Positions 41,500 through 52,451 of a stretch of 64,000 nt of DNA are shown in pieces. Numbering within the stretch: position 1 is the stretch's first letter; the number at the start of each line of letters is the position of its first letter. The stretch comes from Chaenocephalus aceratus (Eukaryota > Chordata > Actinopteri > Perciformes > Channichthyidae). The notes under the pieces are model-generated. The model searched no databases and had not been told where the DNA came from. It worked only from the letters and a program-made list of their open reading frames with translations. A program made the position numbers and the translations under genes. Location of the stretch: contig CM043790.1 of NCBI GenBank assembly GCA_023974075.1, positions 22,775,626-22,839,625 on the forward strand, written 5' to 3'.

Positions 41500-44400
41500 T
41501 CATTCAGCTTCCTGGAGAAGACAGATCTTGGTGACTGGTCGTTCCAGTATACTGCATTTTGTCTGTACTTTAACAGACCGCACCAGTCCATGTGCGTCAG
41601 GAAAAGTCTGCAGTATTTTCCCTAGCAACCAAGATCCACGGGGAGCAGTAGAGTCTGCAATGATGACGATGTCTCCTGTGACGAAACTCCTCTTCTCCTT
41701 TGTCCACCGTTGACGTTCCTGTAACAGTGGCAAGTACTCCCAGATCCATCTGCGCCAAAAGAGATCTGCAGACTGCGCTTGCTTCCAACGTTGTTTGGTG
41801 TACAGGTCGCCTCTCTCAAACAGTCCAGGAGGTAGAGCAGGTTTTCCTTTCTGACCATATGAATGATCCTCTCCCATACTCCTTATCATGTGGTTTGTTG
41901 TAGTCTGTCCATCCTTGACAATGATGGCGTTCACTGTCGCCTCACCTTTGACCTCTGTGTCTTCCAGTTGCTGTTCAGGCACTCTTTCTGCATAGCCCTT
42001 TTGTATGACAGCGCCCAGAAAGTTGACATACTCCTTGTTAAATGTTGCATTTTTCTTGACTTTCCTTTTAAGACACAGAGCCCTTTGCTCAGCAACATGA
42101 CGATTGTTTGGCATTGAAACTTTCTCTTCTCTGAAAGGTAGTTTCAGACTGTAATGTCCATCAGTGAGGTTGGCGGAACTTTTCATGATTTCCAAAATCT
42201 TAACATCTTCTCTGGACATTTCTGGCTGTTCGTCAACTGATCTCTCATTGAAGTCGTGGTTGTATTGCTTTACCAGCAGTTCCTCCAAGCTGGTCAATGA
42301 TATGTGATTGACTGCAATGGTGGGACAGCTGTTTACAATTTGGCGGTCTCCTCTCAGCAGTCCATTGACGACCCACCCTAGCAGGGTTCTGACAGCATAA
42401 GGTCCATCATCATTGCTGTTCACCACCTCCCATGGTTCCATGAGTTTTGAGACATTAGCTCCAATTAGCAGCTCCACGTCAGCGTTAATGACAGGAAGTT
42501 TCACAGAGTTTAAGTGGGGCCATGCACTTAACTCTTCCTGTTTTGGAATGTTGTCACGAGTCACAGGCATTACAGTTTGTGTGAACACATCAGGTAGCTC
42601 ATAGTAATTGTTACTGTTGAGTGCAGCCACCTCCAACCCAGAAATGATGTGACTACCCACAAGCTTTTCCTGATTCATTGTTCTCAACAGGAATTTGGAT
42701 TTTCTTCCTGTCATCTTAAGCTCCCTCATCAGTCGCTCTGAGCAAAAGGTGGCCGTGCTACCAGGATCTAGGAAGGCATAAGTGTGTATCACTGTGCTGC
42801 CGTTTGTAGCCTTGATCTGAATGGGCACAATGGGCAAGGCACACTCCTGTCCTCCAGCCCCAATATGGCCACATGTTTTGGTAGAAACTTTGTGATCCTC
42901 TGTTGATGTTTCGTGCTGTATGTCCTCTGATGAGACTTCCTTTCTCGGTGAATGGATGTGGAGGATAGTGGGATGTTTTAAATCACACACTTGGCAGTAC
43001 AGGCGGCTGCGGCAGTCCTTACTCATGTGTCCAACAGCTAAACAACCAAAACAAGCACCCTTTTCTTTCAGAAAACTAATTTTCTCTGTGTGCATCATCC
43101 TCTCCATTTTGTAGCACATCTCCAACTTGTGATCCTCTTCACACAGCAGACAAGATGTCCTTCTGGGCCTATACGGTAGGCTATTCTCCTTTTGCTTTTC
43201 AGGTGCAGTTCCACGATTGACAGCTTCAACAGAAGTAGCAAAACTGCTTCCTTTCTGGCGGCTGCGAGGCTGGGATATGTTGTTTCCACGTATGTATTTT
43301 GGTGAAGAGATGGACGTGTCTTGAATGTTTCCAAACAGTGGATCAGAGGCAATACATACTTGGCGCTCAACAAACTTGACAATATCGCTGAAACTTGCTT
43401 GACGATGTTGCCTCTCCTGTAGCTCGTAAGCAAGGTTTCTCCATCTTTCCCTCATTTTATAGGGCAACTTTAAGATCATCGCCCGCATGTTAGTTGGCAT
43501 ATTCATCTCTGACATGTAGCTTATGTCCTCCATGGCATTGCAGCAAACACGGAGAAACAAAGAAAAAGCTTGCAAAGCTTTAGCATCCTCTGCTTTCACT
43601 GGTGTCCATCCAAGCGCTTGCTCCATGTATGCAGTGGCTATTATTTGTTGATTTCCAAAGCGTTCTCTCAAAAGTGTCTTTGCTCTTTGGTATCCCCTGT
43701 CGGGTGGCATGTGTTGACAGCTTTTAACCAGTTCTTTGGGTTGTCCCTTGGTGTATTGTTCCAAAAAGTATAGGCAATCAACATTGGTAGCAGTCTTTGC
43801 TTCCACTCCATGTTCAAATGCTCGTATGAATGCACTATACTCCAAAGGGTCTCCATCAAAGGTTGGTATTTCTCTTGGTGGCAGTGACAATGTTAACTGT
43901 TGCTGCACCAACAGAGCTGTGATATCATGTTGCCTTTGCATGATGTTGATAATGTTGCCTTGATTCACATTACTTTGCACTGAACCCGTATGTTGGTTGG
44001 TTTCCTGCACCAAATATGTGTCTAGATCATGAGTGACTTGTGTGGCAGAGAATGTCTGCTGACATACTTGAGATGACGTGGGATTGAGTTCATCGGCTTT
44101 AGATCCATTTCCTTCTGGTATTGTTGTGGCTGTGAATGCCTCCATTGGCAATAGAGTGTTACTGCCACCTACTGGTGGATGATGCAACTGCTGGTTTGAA
44201 TCTTTGGGGCGCGCACCCATTGACAGAGCAAAGTTCTTATCCTCTTCTGTAGGATTATGGTACTGCAAGTTTGCATCGTTGTGCAGAGTCTCCACTGACA
44301 CTACCGCTCTGTTGCCCCCTTTTGGTGAGGGGTTGAACTGACCTTCTGAACCTTGTGGGATGAATTCTGTAGCAGAGGGTCTAAGAGAGAGTTTCCTTTT

Positions 44401-45330
44401 GGCTCTGTCTAGATATGAATTCATTCCATTTGAATCAGCCCTTGAGCTTTGAACCTCAGATCCTCTGTACCTGAGCACATTGGCCTTTGCTGTATAGGCA
44501 GCAATTCCACTTTGCAATTCAAGCCACTCCTTGCGTTGTCTGATCTGCTCCTCTTCACACTTTCTGGCTGCTGCGAGGCTGTCCTCTTCACACTTTCTGG
44601 CTGCTGCGAGGCTGTCCTCTTCACACTTTCTGGCTGCTGCGAGGCTGTCCTCTTCACACTTTCTGGCTGCTGCGAGGCTAAGCTCTTCACACTCCAGTGC
44701 ATGTTTTTCTTTGAGGATAGCCGCCATAGCACTGAGAGCAGCCGCTTCAGCCTCCGCCTTGATACATGCAGACGAGATGGATGACATGTTGGACCTGTGG
44801 CTGGAGCGACCAGCTGATGTGCACGTTCTTCCGGTTACATTAGAAACGCTGTCATTTGGACAGATATCATCAATTACCACAGTTTTGGTTGCAGCATTGA
44901 CATTTACCACATCATCATCATTTGAATGTGTAAATTGCTCCTTTGTAGTTTGCAACCACCTTTTCATTGTATTCATCATTTCTCGATTGCCGTGCATTCG
45001 TGTTTCAAACCATTCATTTTGTTTTATAACTTCATCCTCTGGTATTAATGGTTTCAGGGACTCATGCAACTCATTTAATTCGATAATTGTTTTCACAAAA
45101 ATGTCACACATGGATTCCACCTCAGACACATTTTGGCTTGAAAGTATCAATTGTTCAACATCCTTTGTTAATTTATGCAGTTTCTTTATCCTTGAATTCC
45201 TTTCATGTTGAATTGAAGTTATTTTTAATTCCAATGCTTTAACAGTGAGTTTAGGCTGTCTTTTACCGAGCCCACCCCCTGTATCACTTTGAGTGGCAGG
45301 CGCTTTAGGCCGACTCCCCTCTTGGCTCAT
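41500..45330 (-). CDS. BEL/Pao Gag-protease ORF fused to the DUF5641 tail
   Basis: 1276 codons without interruption. Seen in order: a charged coiled N-terminus; a four-fold CEEDSLAAARK repeat (residues about 212-260); a DUF1759-type capsid-like region from about 485 (PPREIPTFDGDPLEYSAFIR); paired zinc knuckles at about 720-770 (CLLCEEDHKLEMC and CFGCLAVGHMSKDC); a retropepsin-like segment at about 850 (AFLDPGSTATFCSERLMREL; note D-P-G in place of D-S/T-G); LLGWVVNG at about 985; and the pre-RT SMPNNRHVAEQRALCLKRKV block. At about residue 1120 it jumps to the C-terminal DUF5641 part (SFVTGDIVIIADSTAPRGSW). A full BEL polyprotein is about 1700-1900 residues. The missing middle holds the catalytic domains. 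Confidence 0.9.
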   Translation of the reverse strand: MSQEGSRPKAPATQSDTGGGLGKRQPKLTVKALELKITSIQHERNSRIKKLHKLTKDVEQLILSSQNVSEVESMCDIFVKTIIELNELHESLKPLIPEDEVIKQNEWFETRMHGNREMMNTMKRWLQTTKEQFTHSNDDDVVNVNAATKTVVIDDICPNDSVSNVTGRTCTSAGRSSHRSNMSSISSACIKAEAEAAALSAMAAILKEKHALECEELSLAAARKCEEDSLAAARKCEEDSLAAARKCEEDSLAAARKCEEEQIRQRKEWLELQSGIAAYTAKANVLRYRGSEVQSSRADSNGMNSYLDRAKRKLSLRPSATEFIPQGSEGQFNPSPKGGNRAVVSVETLHNDANLQYHNPTEEDKNFALSMGARPKDSNQQLHHPPVGGSNTLLPMEAFTATTIPEGNGSKADELNPTSSQVCQQTFSATQVTHDLDTYLVQETNQHTGSVQSNVNQGNIINIMQRQHDITALLVQQQLTLSLPPREIPTFDGDPLEYSAFIRAFEHGVEAKTATNVDCLYFLEQYTKGQPKELVKSCQHMPPDRGYQRAKTLLRERFGNQQIIATAYMEQALGWTPVKAEDAKALQAFSLFLRVCCNAMEDISYMSEMNMPTNMRAMILKLPYKMRERWRNLAYELQERQHRQASFSDIVKFVERQVCIASDPLFGNIQDTSISSPKYIRGNNISQPRSRQKGSSFATSVEAVNRGTAPEKQKENSLPYRPRRTSCLLCEEDHKLEMCYKMERMMHTEKISFLKEKGACFGCLAVGHMSKDCRSRLYCQVCDLKHPTILHIHSPRKEVSSEDIQHETSTEDHKVSTKTCGHIGAGGQECALPIVPIQIKATNGSTVIHTYAFLDPGSTATFCSERLMRELKMTGRKSKFLLRTMNQEKLVGSHIISGLEVAALNSNNYYELPDVFTQTVMPVTRDNIPKQEELSAWPHLNSVKLPVINADVELLIGANVSKLMEPWEVVNSNDDGPYAVRTLLGWVVNGLLRGDRQIVNSCPTIAVNHISLTSLEELLVKQYNHDFNERSVDEQPEMSREDVKILEIMKSSANLTDGHYSLKLPFREEKVSMPNNRHVAEQRALCLKRKVKKNATFNKEYVNFLGAVIQKGYAERVPEQQLEDTEVKGEATVNAIIVKDGQTTTNHMIRSMGEDHSYGQKGKPALPPGLFERGDLYTKQRWKQAQSADLFWRRWIWEYLPLLQERQRWTKEKRSFVTGDIVIIADSTAPRGSWLLGKILQTFPDAHGLVRSVKVQTKCSILERPVTKICLLQEAE
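44550..44697 (-). repeat. 33-bp tandem repeat in the BEL ORF
   Basis: Four near-perfect copies plus a partial copy of a 33-bp unit (CTCTTCACACTTTCTGGCTG...), encoding CEEDSLAAARK on the minus strand. The length is a multiple of three, so the frame is kept. Confidence 0.93.
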
Positions 45331-45573
45331 TTTGACAGTAACACAGCAGCTGCGTGAGGTTTTATTTTTAGAATTGTCGCAGGATTTACCTTTACCCTGA
45401 TATGAGAAGGTCTTTCACAGCTTGCAACAATTCTTAACGATCCTACCGTGGTTCCTCGTGGCTTTCACAGCGTTCACATGTCAGCAATCATCTGGAGCTG
45501 TGTGGGAACGCAGCAGCTCCTTCTTCCGTCCAAGATCCTCCGATTCATTCATTGGAGCCAGTTTTTCAACAAG

Positions 45574-45908
45574 TGTAGCGGCGATCGCTCATCAAAACAA
45601 AGCCACTCATGGAGGTTAGCAGCCAGAGTTCCCAACGCGTGTTGTGGTGAAGGATGAGGTCCACCATGACGTAATTTGTAATGCTTTATTTCTTTATAAA
45701 ATGTTAAAAGGTTCTTTTAGGCCTATCTAAAATCTTGGTTAACATATCACAATCACGCACACTGTCAACACGGTTGAAAAACGTGTGGCTTCCTCTCTAA
45801 CCTCTCATCCCCACTGATCACCTGTGCCCACATATATCTTGATTACCTCCCGTGCTCCCAGGTGCGCAGATTAGATGACGCGTTCACACACACAAATTGG
45901 CTCCAACA
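45574..45908 (-). repeat. BEL/Pao 5' LTR
   Basis: 335 bp. Minus-strand start TGTTGGAGCC, end GCTACA. It carries TTCT at about 45690 that the other LTR lacks. Confidence 0.92.
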
Positions 45909-45913
45909 CACGG

Positions 45914-46200
45914 TCATAATAACCCATGAGCGCCGTTTTAACGCCTCATGTGGACAACACTGCGCACACCTCCACTCATCCCCTGAGCGTGTACACGCCT
46001 CGGAGTGAAACGCAGCGTGTGGAGGCTTCCTCGCAGCCCTTTCGCGTCTGCCACTAATCTGTTGATTAAGCAGACAGCAGGGCTCGCTGCAGAAGCCTGC
46101 CGGTTTTTAACTTCGGTTAATAACCTGCAGAGCTTGCGGGATTTCTCTGTCCGAGATACGCCTCCTACACACGGTCATAATAAAGCGCCGTTATAACGCC
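45914..46200 (+). mobile_element. DIRS-like remnant, right part with second repeat copy
   Basis: This continues the sequence broken at 41005 (TCATAATAACCCATGAGCGCC...) and contains the second copy of the repeat seen at 40878 (46049-46175). That copy is followed again by TCATAATAAAGCGCCGTT, so two tandem units existed before the BEL insertion. Confidence 0.6.
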
Positions 46201-47166
46201 TGTTCAATTTGTTAAAATTGGTGAACATAAATCAGAATACATGAACATAACTTGTGGAGTACCTCTGGGGTCCGTGTTGGGTCCAAAGCTGTTCATAATA
46301 TACATCAACGACATTTGAAGAGTATCAAATATATTGAAATTTATTTTATTTGCAGATTACACAAATATATTTTGTTCTAGTGACAATTTGAAAGAGCTAA
46401 TGGAAGTGATAACAGCAGAAATGATTAAAGTAAAACATTGGTTTGACACAAACAAATTATCATTAAATATAAGCAAAACAAAGATTATGTTATTTGGAAA
46501 ACATTAAAAAAATCCACAGATTCAATTAATACTAGATAACATAAACATAGAAAGAGTATATGAAATTAAGTTCCTTGGTGTGGTTTTAGACCAAAAAATC
46601 AGCTGGAAACCTCATATCACTCATGTAAAAGCAAAACTGGCTATCGCAATATTGGGAAAAGCCAGATACATTCTGGACTATAACTCATTGTATACTCTAT
46701 AATAACACACTAATATTGCCATATCTGATTTACTGTGTGGAGATTTGGGGAAACATGTACAAAACCAACCTACAGCCGTTATGCACATTACAAAAAAGGG
46801 CTATAAGAGTTATCAATAATGTTGGATATCTTGAACACACTAATATATTATTTTTGAAGTCACACATATTGAAGTTCATTGATCTGGTTAAATTTAAAAC
46901 GGCACAAATCATGTACAGAGCCAGACATAATCTACTTCCTAGGAAATTAAAAACATTGTTCATAGACAGAGAGGGTGGGTATAATTTGAGAGGAAATCTA
47001 CATTTTAAACAACTCAAGGTCAGAACAACTCTGTGGAATGGTTTGGAGCAAGAGTTAAAACAAAGCACAAGCATAATTCAGTTTAAAAGGATGTACAGAA
47101 AGACTTTTTTGTAAAAATATGAGAATGAAGAAAGGTGATTGAAGATGAGAAATTATTGTATATGTA
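46201..47166 (+). mobile_element. non-LTR retrotransposon (LINE) RT fragment, 5'-truncated
   Basis: Frames with stops read ITCGVPLGSVLGPKLFIIYI, then FADYTNIFCSSDNLKEL, WFDTNKLSLNISKTKIMLFG and FLGVVLDQKISWKPHITHVK. These are RT motifs of a CR1/Rex/RTE-like LINE. The open piece at 46716-47114 (132 codons; CVEIWGNMYKTNLQPLCTLQ, NLLPRKLK, VRTTLWNGLEQEL) is the C-terminal part. The catalytic box is FADY where FADD is required (46349-46360). The 3' end lies beyond the next element, at 52457-52620. Confidence 0.8.
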
Positions 47167-47171
47167 TGTAT

Positions 47172-47585
47172 TGATACGATGGGCTCGTAAGAACTCAGAT
47201 GCTCGATTCCGTTGCTTGGTAATATTCTTTATTATAAAGAAACCAAAGCTATCAATAATGACTTCTAGGTTCTACTAGGACTCTCCATAGAATCACTAGG
47301 TTCTACTAGGTAATGTAATATAGATCTCTGGCAAACAGGCATGGATATAACGATAACACAAAACAAACCAACACCAGACAAAGGGAGAGAAGGACTAAAT
47401 ATACATATTAGGTAATGGGGCACAGGTGGACACAATCAGGGGCGGGAACAACAATCAGTCTAGCAGGTGCCACACGGACAGGAAGTGCCGACACCTGGAG
47501 AGAGAGAGAGTATAGTCATCAACAGACCGATAGACAAAACACTAAAACACAACAGCTAACAGCATACTAGCACTAAACCCTGACA
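47172..47585 (-). repeat. chromovirus 3' LTR
   Basis: 414 bp, minus-strand start TGTCAGGGTTTAGTGC and end CGTATCA, preceded by the polypurine tract. Confidence 0.93.
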
Positions 47586-48202
47586 GTACCCCCCCTTTTA
47601 CGGACGGCTCCAGACGTCCCTGAATAGTGAGATCGTAGTCTGTCAAAATCCGTGATAAGGGACTTGTCGACAATGAAGCTGCCCGGTATCCAGCATCTTT
47701 CCTCTATTCCATACCCTACCCAGTCGACCAGGAACTGTCTCCCTCTACCCCGCTTTCTTTCTGACAGAATCTTTTTTACTGTATAGACGATACCTCCGTC
47801 GATGACCCGGGGAGGTGGAGGTGGTGTGGAGGGGGGAACCAGTCTGCTCTCTAAAACTGGTTTCAGCTTGCTGACATGGAACGTGGGGTGGACCTTGAGG
47901 GACTTTGGGAGACATAGGCGAACAGCAACAGGATTAATCACTTTTGAAATGGGATATGGACCAATGAACCGAGGAGCCAGTTTCCTGGAGGGGACGTGCA
48001 GAGGAAGATCCTTGGTGGACAACCAGACTCGTTGACCGACCTTGTATCTAGGAGATGGACATCGCTTTCGGTCAGCCAACCTCTTCATGCCGGTCGCACT
48101 TCTCTGCAGCATCTGGCGAACTCCCTTCCATACCAGGCGACAGCGGCGAACCAGAGCATGTGCTGATGGTACGATAACTTCCTGCTCGAGCTCCGGGAAC
48201 AA
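47573..48202 (-). pseudogene. chromovirus integrase C-terminus with chromodomain
   Basis: A 209-codon frame. Integrase C-terminal motifs [32 protein letters not shown] and [13 protein letters not shown] are followed by a chromodomain at residues about 137-185 ([20 protein letters not shown] then [15 protein letters not shown]). Chromodomains of this class read histone marks and steer integration. It is one frame off the main Pol ORF, the break lying in the 48085-48202 overlap. Confidence 0.9.
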
Positions 48203-50292
48203 TGGAGGCTGGTATCCATGGACACATTGGAAAGGAGAGATTCCGGTGGCTGATGTGTATTGTGTGCATACTCAACCCAAATCAGATGTTTGCTCCAGGT
48301 GGTAGGTTTCTGGGACACCAGGCATCTCAAACAGGTCTCCATTTCTTGGTTCATCCTCTCCGCTTGGCCGTTTGACTGGGGATGGTATCCGGACGTCAGG
48401 CTCACAGTGGCTTGGATGAGGCGACAAAACTCCCTCCAGAAACGTGAAACGAATTGTGGGCCTCGGTCTGAAACGACATCGTTTGGGAAACCATGGATAC
48501 GAAAAACATGGGACAACATGGCCTGTGCTGTTTCTCTGGTCGTAGGCAATTTGGACATGGGGATGAGGTGTACCATCTTGGAAAAACGATCAATGACTGT
48601 GAGTACTGTGGTGTAACCTGCCGAAGGTGGAAATCCTGTCACAAAGTCCAACGCAATGTGCGACCATGGTCTGTTGGGAATGGGCAGAGGTTGGAGAAGA
48701 CCTGCCGCAGTTTGACGAGACGTCTTGTTCCTAGCACACACAGGACATGCTGCCACATATTCTGCCACATCTTTCCCCATAGCAGGCCACCAGAATCTGT
48801 GTTTCACCATAAAGAGGGTCCTCTTGGTTCCAGGATGGCAGGAAAGAACAGATGTATGGGCCCAATGAATCACCTTAGAACGAAGTGTCCCTGGAACAAA
48901 CAGGCGATTCTGAGGACAACCTTTAGGGGCAGGATTCCCGCTGTTAGCCTGTTTGACCTTGGCTTCAATGGGCCAGGTCACACTCCCTATCAATCGGTCT
49001 GGCCGCAGAATGGGGTCTGGACTCTTGGGAACTGGCTCAGGATCATACATTCTGGAGAGTGCATCAGGCTTTCCATTCTGTGAACCAGGTCGATATGACA
49101 GAGTGAACCTAAATCTATTAAAGAACAAAGCCCATCTGGCCTGCCTAGAGTTCAGGCGTTTGACCTTCCTGATGTATTGCAGGTTTTTGTGATCAGTCCA
49201 GACCAGGAAATCCTGCTCCGCTCCCTCCAACCAGTGCCGCCACTCCTCCAAAGCAATCTTCACCGCCAACAGTTCCCGATTTCCCACGTCGTAATTCCTC
49301 TCAGCAGAAGATAGCTTACGGGAGAGATATGCACACGGATGAAGTTTGTTGTCCCCCACTGATTTATGGGACAGTATAGCTCCAACGCCGTCGTTGGAGG
49401 CGTCCACTTCCACCACAAATTGTTGGTGGCGATCAGGTACAGTCAGGATGGGAGCTGTGGTGAACCTCCTCTTCAATTCCAGGAAAGATTTCTCTGCCTG
49501 TGGATTCCACACAAACTGAACATGGGGAGAGGTAAGGGCATGGAGAGGAGAGGCAATGGCACTGAAATTGCGTATGAAACGTCTGTAAAAGTTAGCAAAC
49601 CCCAAAAATTGCTGAACTTTCTTTCTATTGTCTGGTGTTGGCCAATTAGCCATGTCACTGACCTTAGCTGGGTCCATTTCCACCTTGTTAGGGGAAATCA
49701 CAAAGCCCAAAAATGACACTGAGTTGACATGAAACTCAAATTTTTCGGCTTTCACAAACAAATGGTTAGCCAGGAGTCTTTGAAGTACAAGGTGAACATG
49801 GTTCACATGAGTATTCTCATCTGGAGAAAAGATGAGAATATCATCGAGATACACAAAACAGAAAACATTCAGAAAATCTCTTAACACATCATTAATGAGG
49901 GCTTGGAAAACAGCAGGTGCATTACAAAGTCCAAAAGGCATCACCAAATATTCGTAATGTCCCGTAGGTGTATTGAAACCTGTTTTCCACTCATCCCCCT
50001 CCCGGATGCGCACAAGGTGATAAGCATTCCTTAAGTCAAGCTTGGTGAATATCTTGGCTCCCTGTAACAGTTCGAATGCCGTAGAGATGAGTGGAAGGGG
50101 ATATCTGTTCTTAACTGTGATCTGATTTAGCGGACTGTAGTCAATACAGGGCCTCAATGTCCCGTCCTTTTTCCCCACGAAAAAGAAACCTGCCGCTGCT
50201 GGGGATGAAGATGTCCGAATCAAACCAGCCTTGAGTGAAGAATCGATATATTCCTTCATGGCCTCCCTTTCTGGCCCAGAAAGTGAGTACAA
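48085..50292 (-). pseudogene. chromovirus Pol: RT, RNase H, integrase core
   Basis: 735 codons. The RT box [11 protein letters not shown] sits at about residue 147, preceded by the [20 protein letters not shown] and [13 protein letters not shown] motifs. RNase H starts near residue 290 ([20 protein letters not shown]) and includes [13 protein letters not shown]. The integrase finger [17 protein letters not shown]...CPVCARN (about 475-530) is followed by the DDE core ([36 protein letters not shown]). All catalytic acidic residues appear to be present, but Pol is cut off by a frameshift after the core and separated from Gag. Confidence 0.93.
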
Positions 50293-51019
50293 CCGTCCCT
50301 TGGGAATAGTAGAGCCCGACAGAAGGTCTATGGGGCAATCGTCTATGGGGTGGCAAAGAAGTAGCTCGTGTTTTATTAAACACCTCCTTGATGTCTAAAT
50401 AACACGCCTGAATTTTAGCCAAATCAGGAAAGTCAGAAGGCTTAGAAAAAGTGTCACTGTTATTGCCTGACCCCTGCTTAGAGTTACGAGATCTATGCAA
50501 TTTACTCAACCCTGTTTTACTGGTTAAACATGAACGAGAGCACTCAACTCCCCACCCTTTAACCCTTCCTGTCTGCCAGTCAACGTGAGGGTTGTGTTTA
50601 ACAAGCCAGGGGTACCCCAAAATGATAGGATGTTGAGCAGAGTTAAATAAATGAAAACTTATTTGCTCACGATGTTCCTGATCTATGACTAATACCATGG
50701 GCTCAGTGCGATGAGTAATAGTACATAAACGGCGGCCGTTCAAAGCACTAGCCTCTAAGGGTTGATTTAAAAGAACGACCTTTAAGTTTAAACTTTTAGC
50801 CAACTCCCAGTCTAACAAACTCTCATCAGCCCCAGAATCGACTAATGCATCCTGAGTCATAGTATTATCACCAAGTTTGATTTGTACCTGCATTAATTTT
50901 CTGACTGGAGAGTCGAAGGAAGTCACTCGGCTCACCAGCGTCCTCCTTCCCGCTGATGAGCCCGATCTTTTACCGAACAGGCTGCCGAAACATGACCGTG
51001 CTGGCCGCAGTAGAAGCAT
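50141..51019 (-). pseudogene. chromovirus protease segment
   Basis: A 292-codon frame containing the retropepsin box DALVDSGADESLLDWELAKS and the flap/ILGYPWL region. It overlaps the start of Pol in a different frame, so protease and RT are no longer continuous. The CCHC knuckle [14 protein letters not shown] just upstream (about 50990-51032) is also in another frame. Confidence 0.88.
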
Positions 51020-51144
51020 CGCCGTTCCCGTAGACGGCGCTGACGCTCCTCCGGAGTGAGTCTGGCTCTACCGAGCTGCATCGGTTCCTCCGCGGCAATA
51101 GGGGGCGCTGGTCGCTCTGGAAATGAAGACTGGGAATTCCTCTG

Positions 51145-51501
51145 TCAAGCGTAGTATTCCCTCGGTAATTCCTGTCTGAAAGGTGGAGTGGATCCTGTAT
51201 TCCTTCCTTTCTCCCGCTCTCTTTCAGCTAGACGTTGATCAACCCGGATAGCCATGGCGATGAGCGAGTCCACATCTTCGGGCAGCTGTAATGGAGCCAA
51301 CTGATCCTTTATGGGATCCGATAATCCATGCAGGAAGGCATCAAAGAGAGCCGCTGAGTTCCACCCACTCTCCGCTGCCAAAGTACGGAACTCGATTGCG
51401 TAATCCATCACTCTCCTCTGCCGCTGCTTAATGTTCACCAGGGCTCTCGCTGCCTCTCTCCCGGGTGATGTCAGATCAAAAATCTTGCTCATGGTCTCCA
51501 A
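51145..51501 (-). pseudogene. chromovirus Gag, central part
   Basis: 118 codons with the retrotransposon Gag pattern ALVNIKQRQRRVMDYAIEFR then TLAAESGWNSAALFDAFLHG. It is interrupted by a stop before the zinc knuckle, and is one frame off the N-terminal Gag piece. Confidence 0.85.
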
Positions 51502-51606
51502 AAACAGTCTTAATGACTGACAAACAGGCGAGTTCCGGGACCACTCCGCTGTTGCCCAGGCTTCCGCTCTCCCCGTCAGATGAGAAACAATAAAAGCTAT
51601 CTTAGC

Positions 51607-52011
51607 TTAGGTGGGAAATGCTGCGAGCTGGTGTTTGAAGTGGAGATCGCACTGCACCAGGAAAGGACGACAGTTTCCAGATTCTCCGGAGAATTTCTCT
51701 GGCGAAGCGAGGCAGATCGTAGGTGAATGTACGGGGACTTGAACGGGAATATCAGCAGACCCGACCCCCGCTGGACCGGAAAACTGTGCCGCAGGAACAC
51801 CAGGATTTGCCACGAGGTGAGTGAGTACTTCCCGCATCTTCTCAGCCAGTAGGTTTATTTCCGTTGACACGGTAGCTTGAAGGTTGTCTTGACGAACATT
51901 CAAACCCTGGACCCCTTGGTTAATTGCTGACAGCTGTTCCTCATGCTGATGAAGGAGTCTACCCTGCACCTGCAGGGCCGTTTTTAGCGTTGTAGAATCG
52001 GCTGAGTCCAT
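51607..52011 (-). pseudogene. chromovirus Gag, N-terminal part
   Basis: Begins MDSADSTTLKTALQVQGRLL close to the 5' LTR, with a coiled-coil-like segment and ICLASPEKFSGESGNCRPFL, the usual entry to the capsid-type domain. A frameshift near 51610 separates it from the central part. Confidence 0.85.
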
Positions 52012-52031
52012 CTTGTTAGGTTGGTTCGTTC

Positions 52032-52451
52032 TGATACGATGGGATCGTAAGAACTCAGATGCTCGATTCCGTTGCTTGGTAATATTCTTTATTATAAAGA
52101 AACCAAAGCTATCAATAATGACTTCTAGGTTCTACTAGGACTCTCCATAGAATCACTAGGTTCTACTAGGTAATGTCATATAGATCTCTGGCAAACAGGC
52201 ATGGATATAACGATAACACAAAACAAACCAACACCAGACAAAGGGAGAGAAGGACTAAATATACATATTAGGTAATGGGGCACAGGTGGACACAATCAGG
52301 GGCGGGAACAACAATCAGTCTAGCAGGTGCCACACGGACAGGAAGTGCCGACACCTGGAGAGAGAGAGAGTATAGTAATTATCATCAACAGACCGATAGA
52401 CAAAACACTAAAACACAACAGCTAACAGCATACTAGCACTAAACCCTGACA
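52032..52451 (-). repeat. chromovirus 5' LTR
   Basis: 420 bp. It contains an extra AATTAT near 52377 relative to the left copy. The sequence just inside reads GAACGAACCAACC on the minus strand, not an obvious tRNA primer site. Confidence 0.93.

Larger units (their letters stand above)
41001..45913 (-). mobile_element. BEL/Pao LTR retrotransposon, internally deleted, structurally young
   Basis: LTRs 41006-41336 and 45574-45908 start TG and end CA on the minus strand. They look identical apart from a 4-bp TTCT insertion in the right copy. CACGG is duplicated outside (41001-41005 and 45909-45913). One continuous frame fills the interior. A purine-rich AGGGGCCGG lies next to the 3' LTR. Reverse transcriptase, RNase H and the integrase core are missing, so mobilisation would need a helper element. 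Confidence 0.93.

Noticed and set aside
44550..44697. Regularly repeated 33-bp units resembling a CRISPR array
   Set aside because: Head-to-tail coding repeat without spacers in a eukaryotic retroelement.
44531..45211. 226-codon plus-strand frame with SSHFLAAARL repeats
   Set aside because: Antisense of the 33-bp repeat and coiled region of the BEL Gag; no family support.
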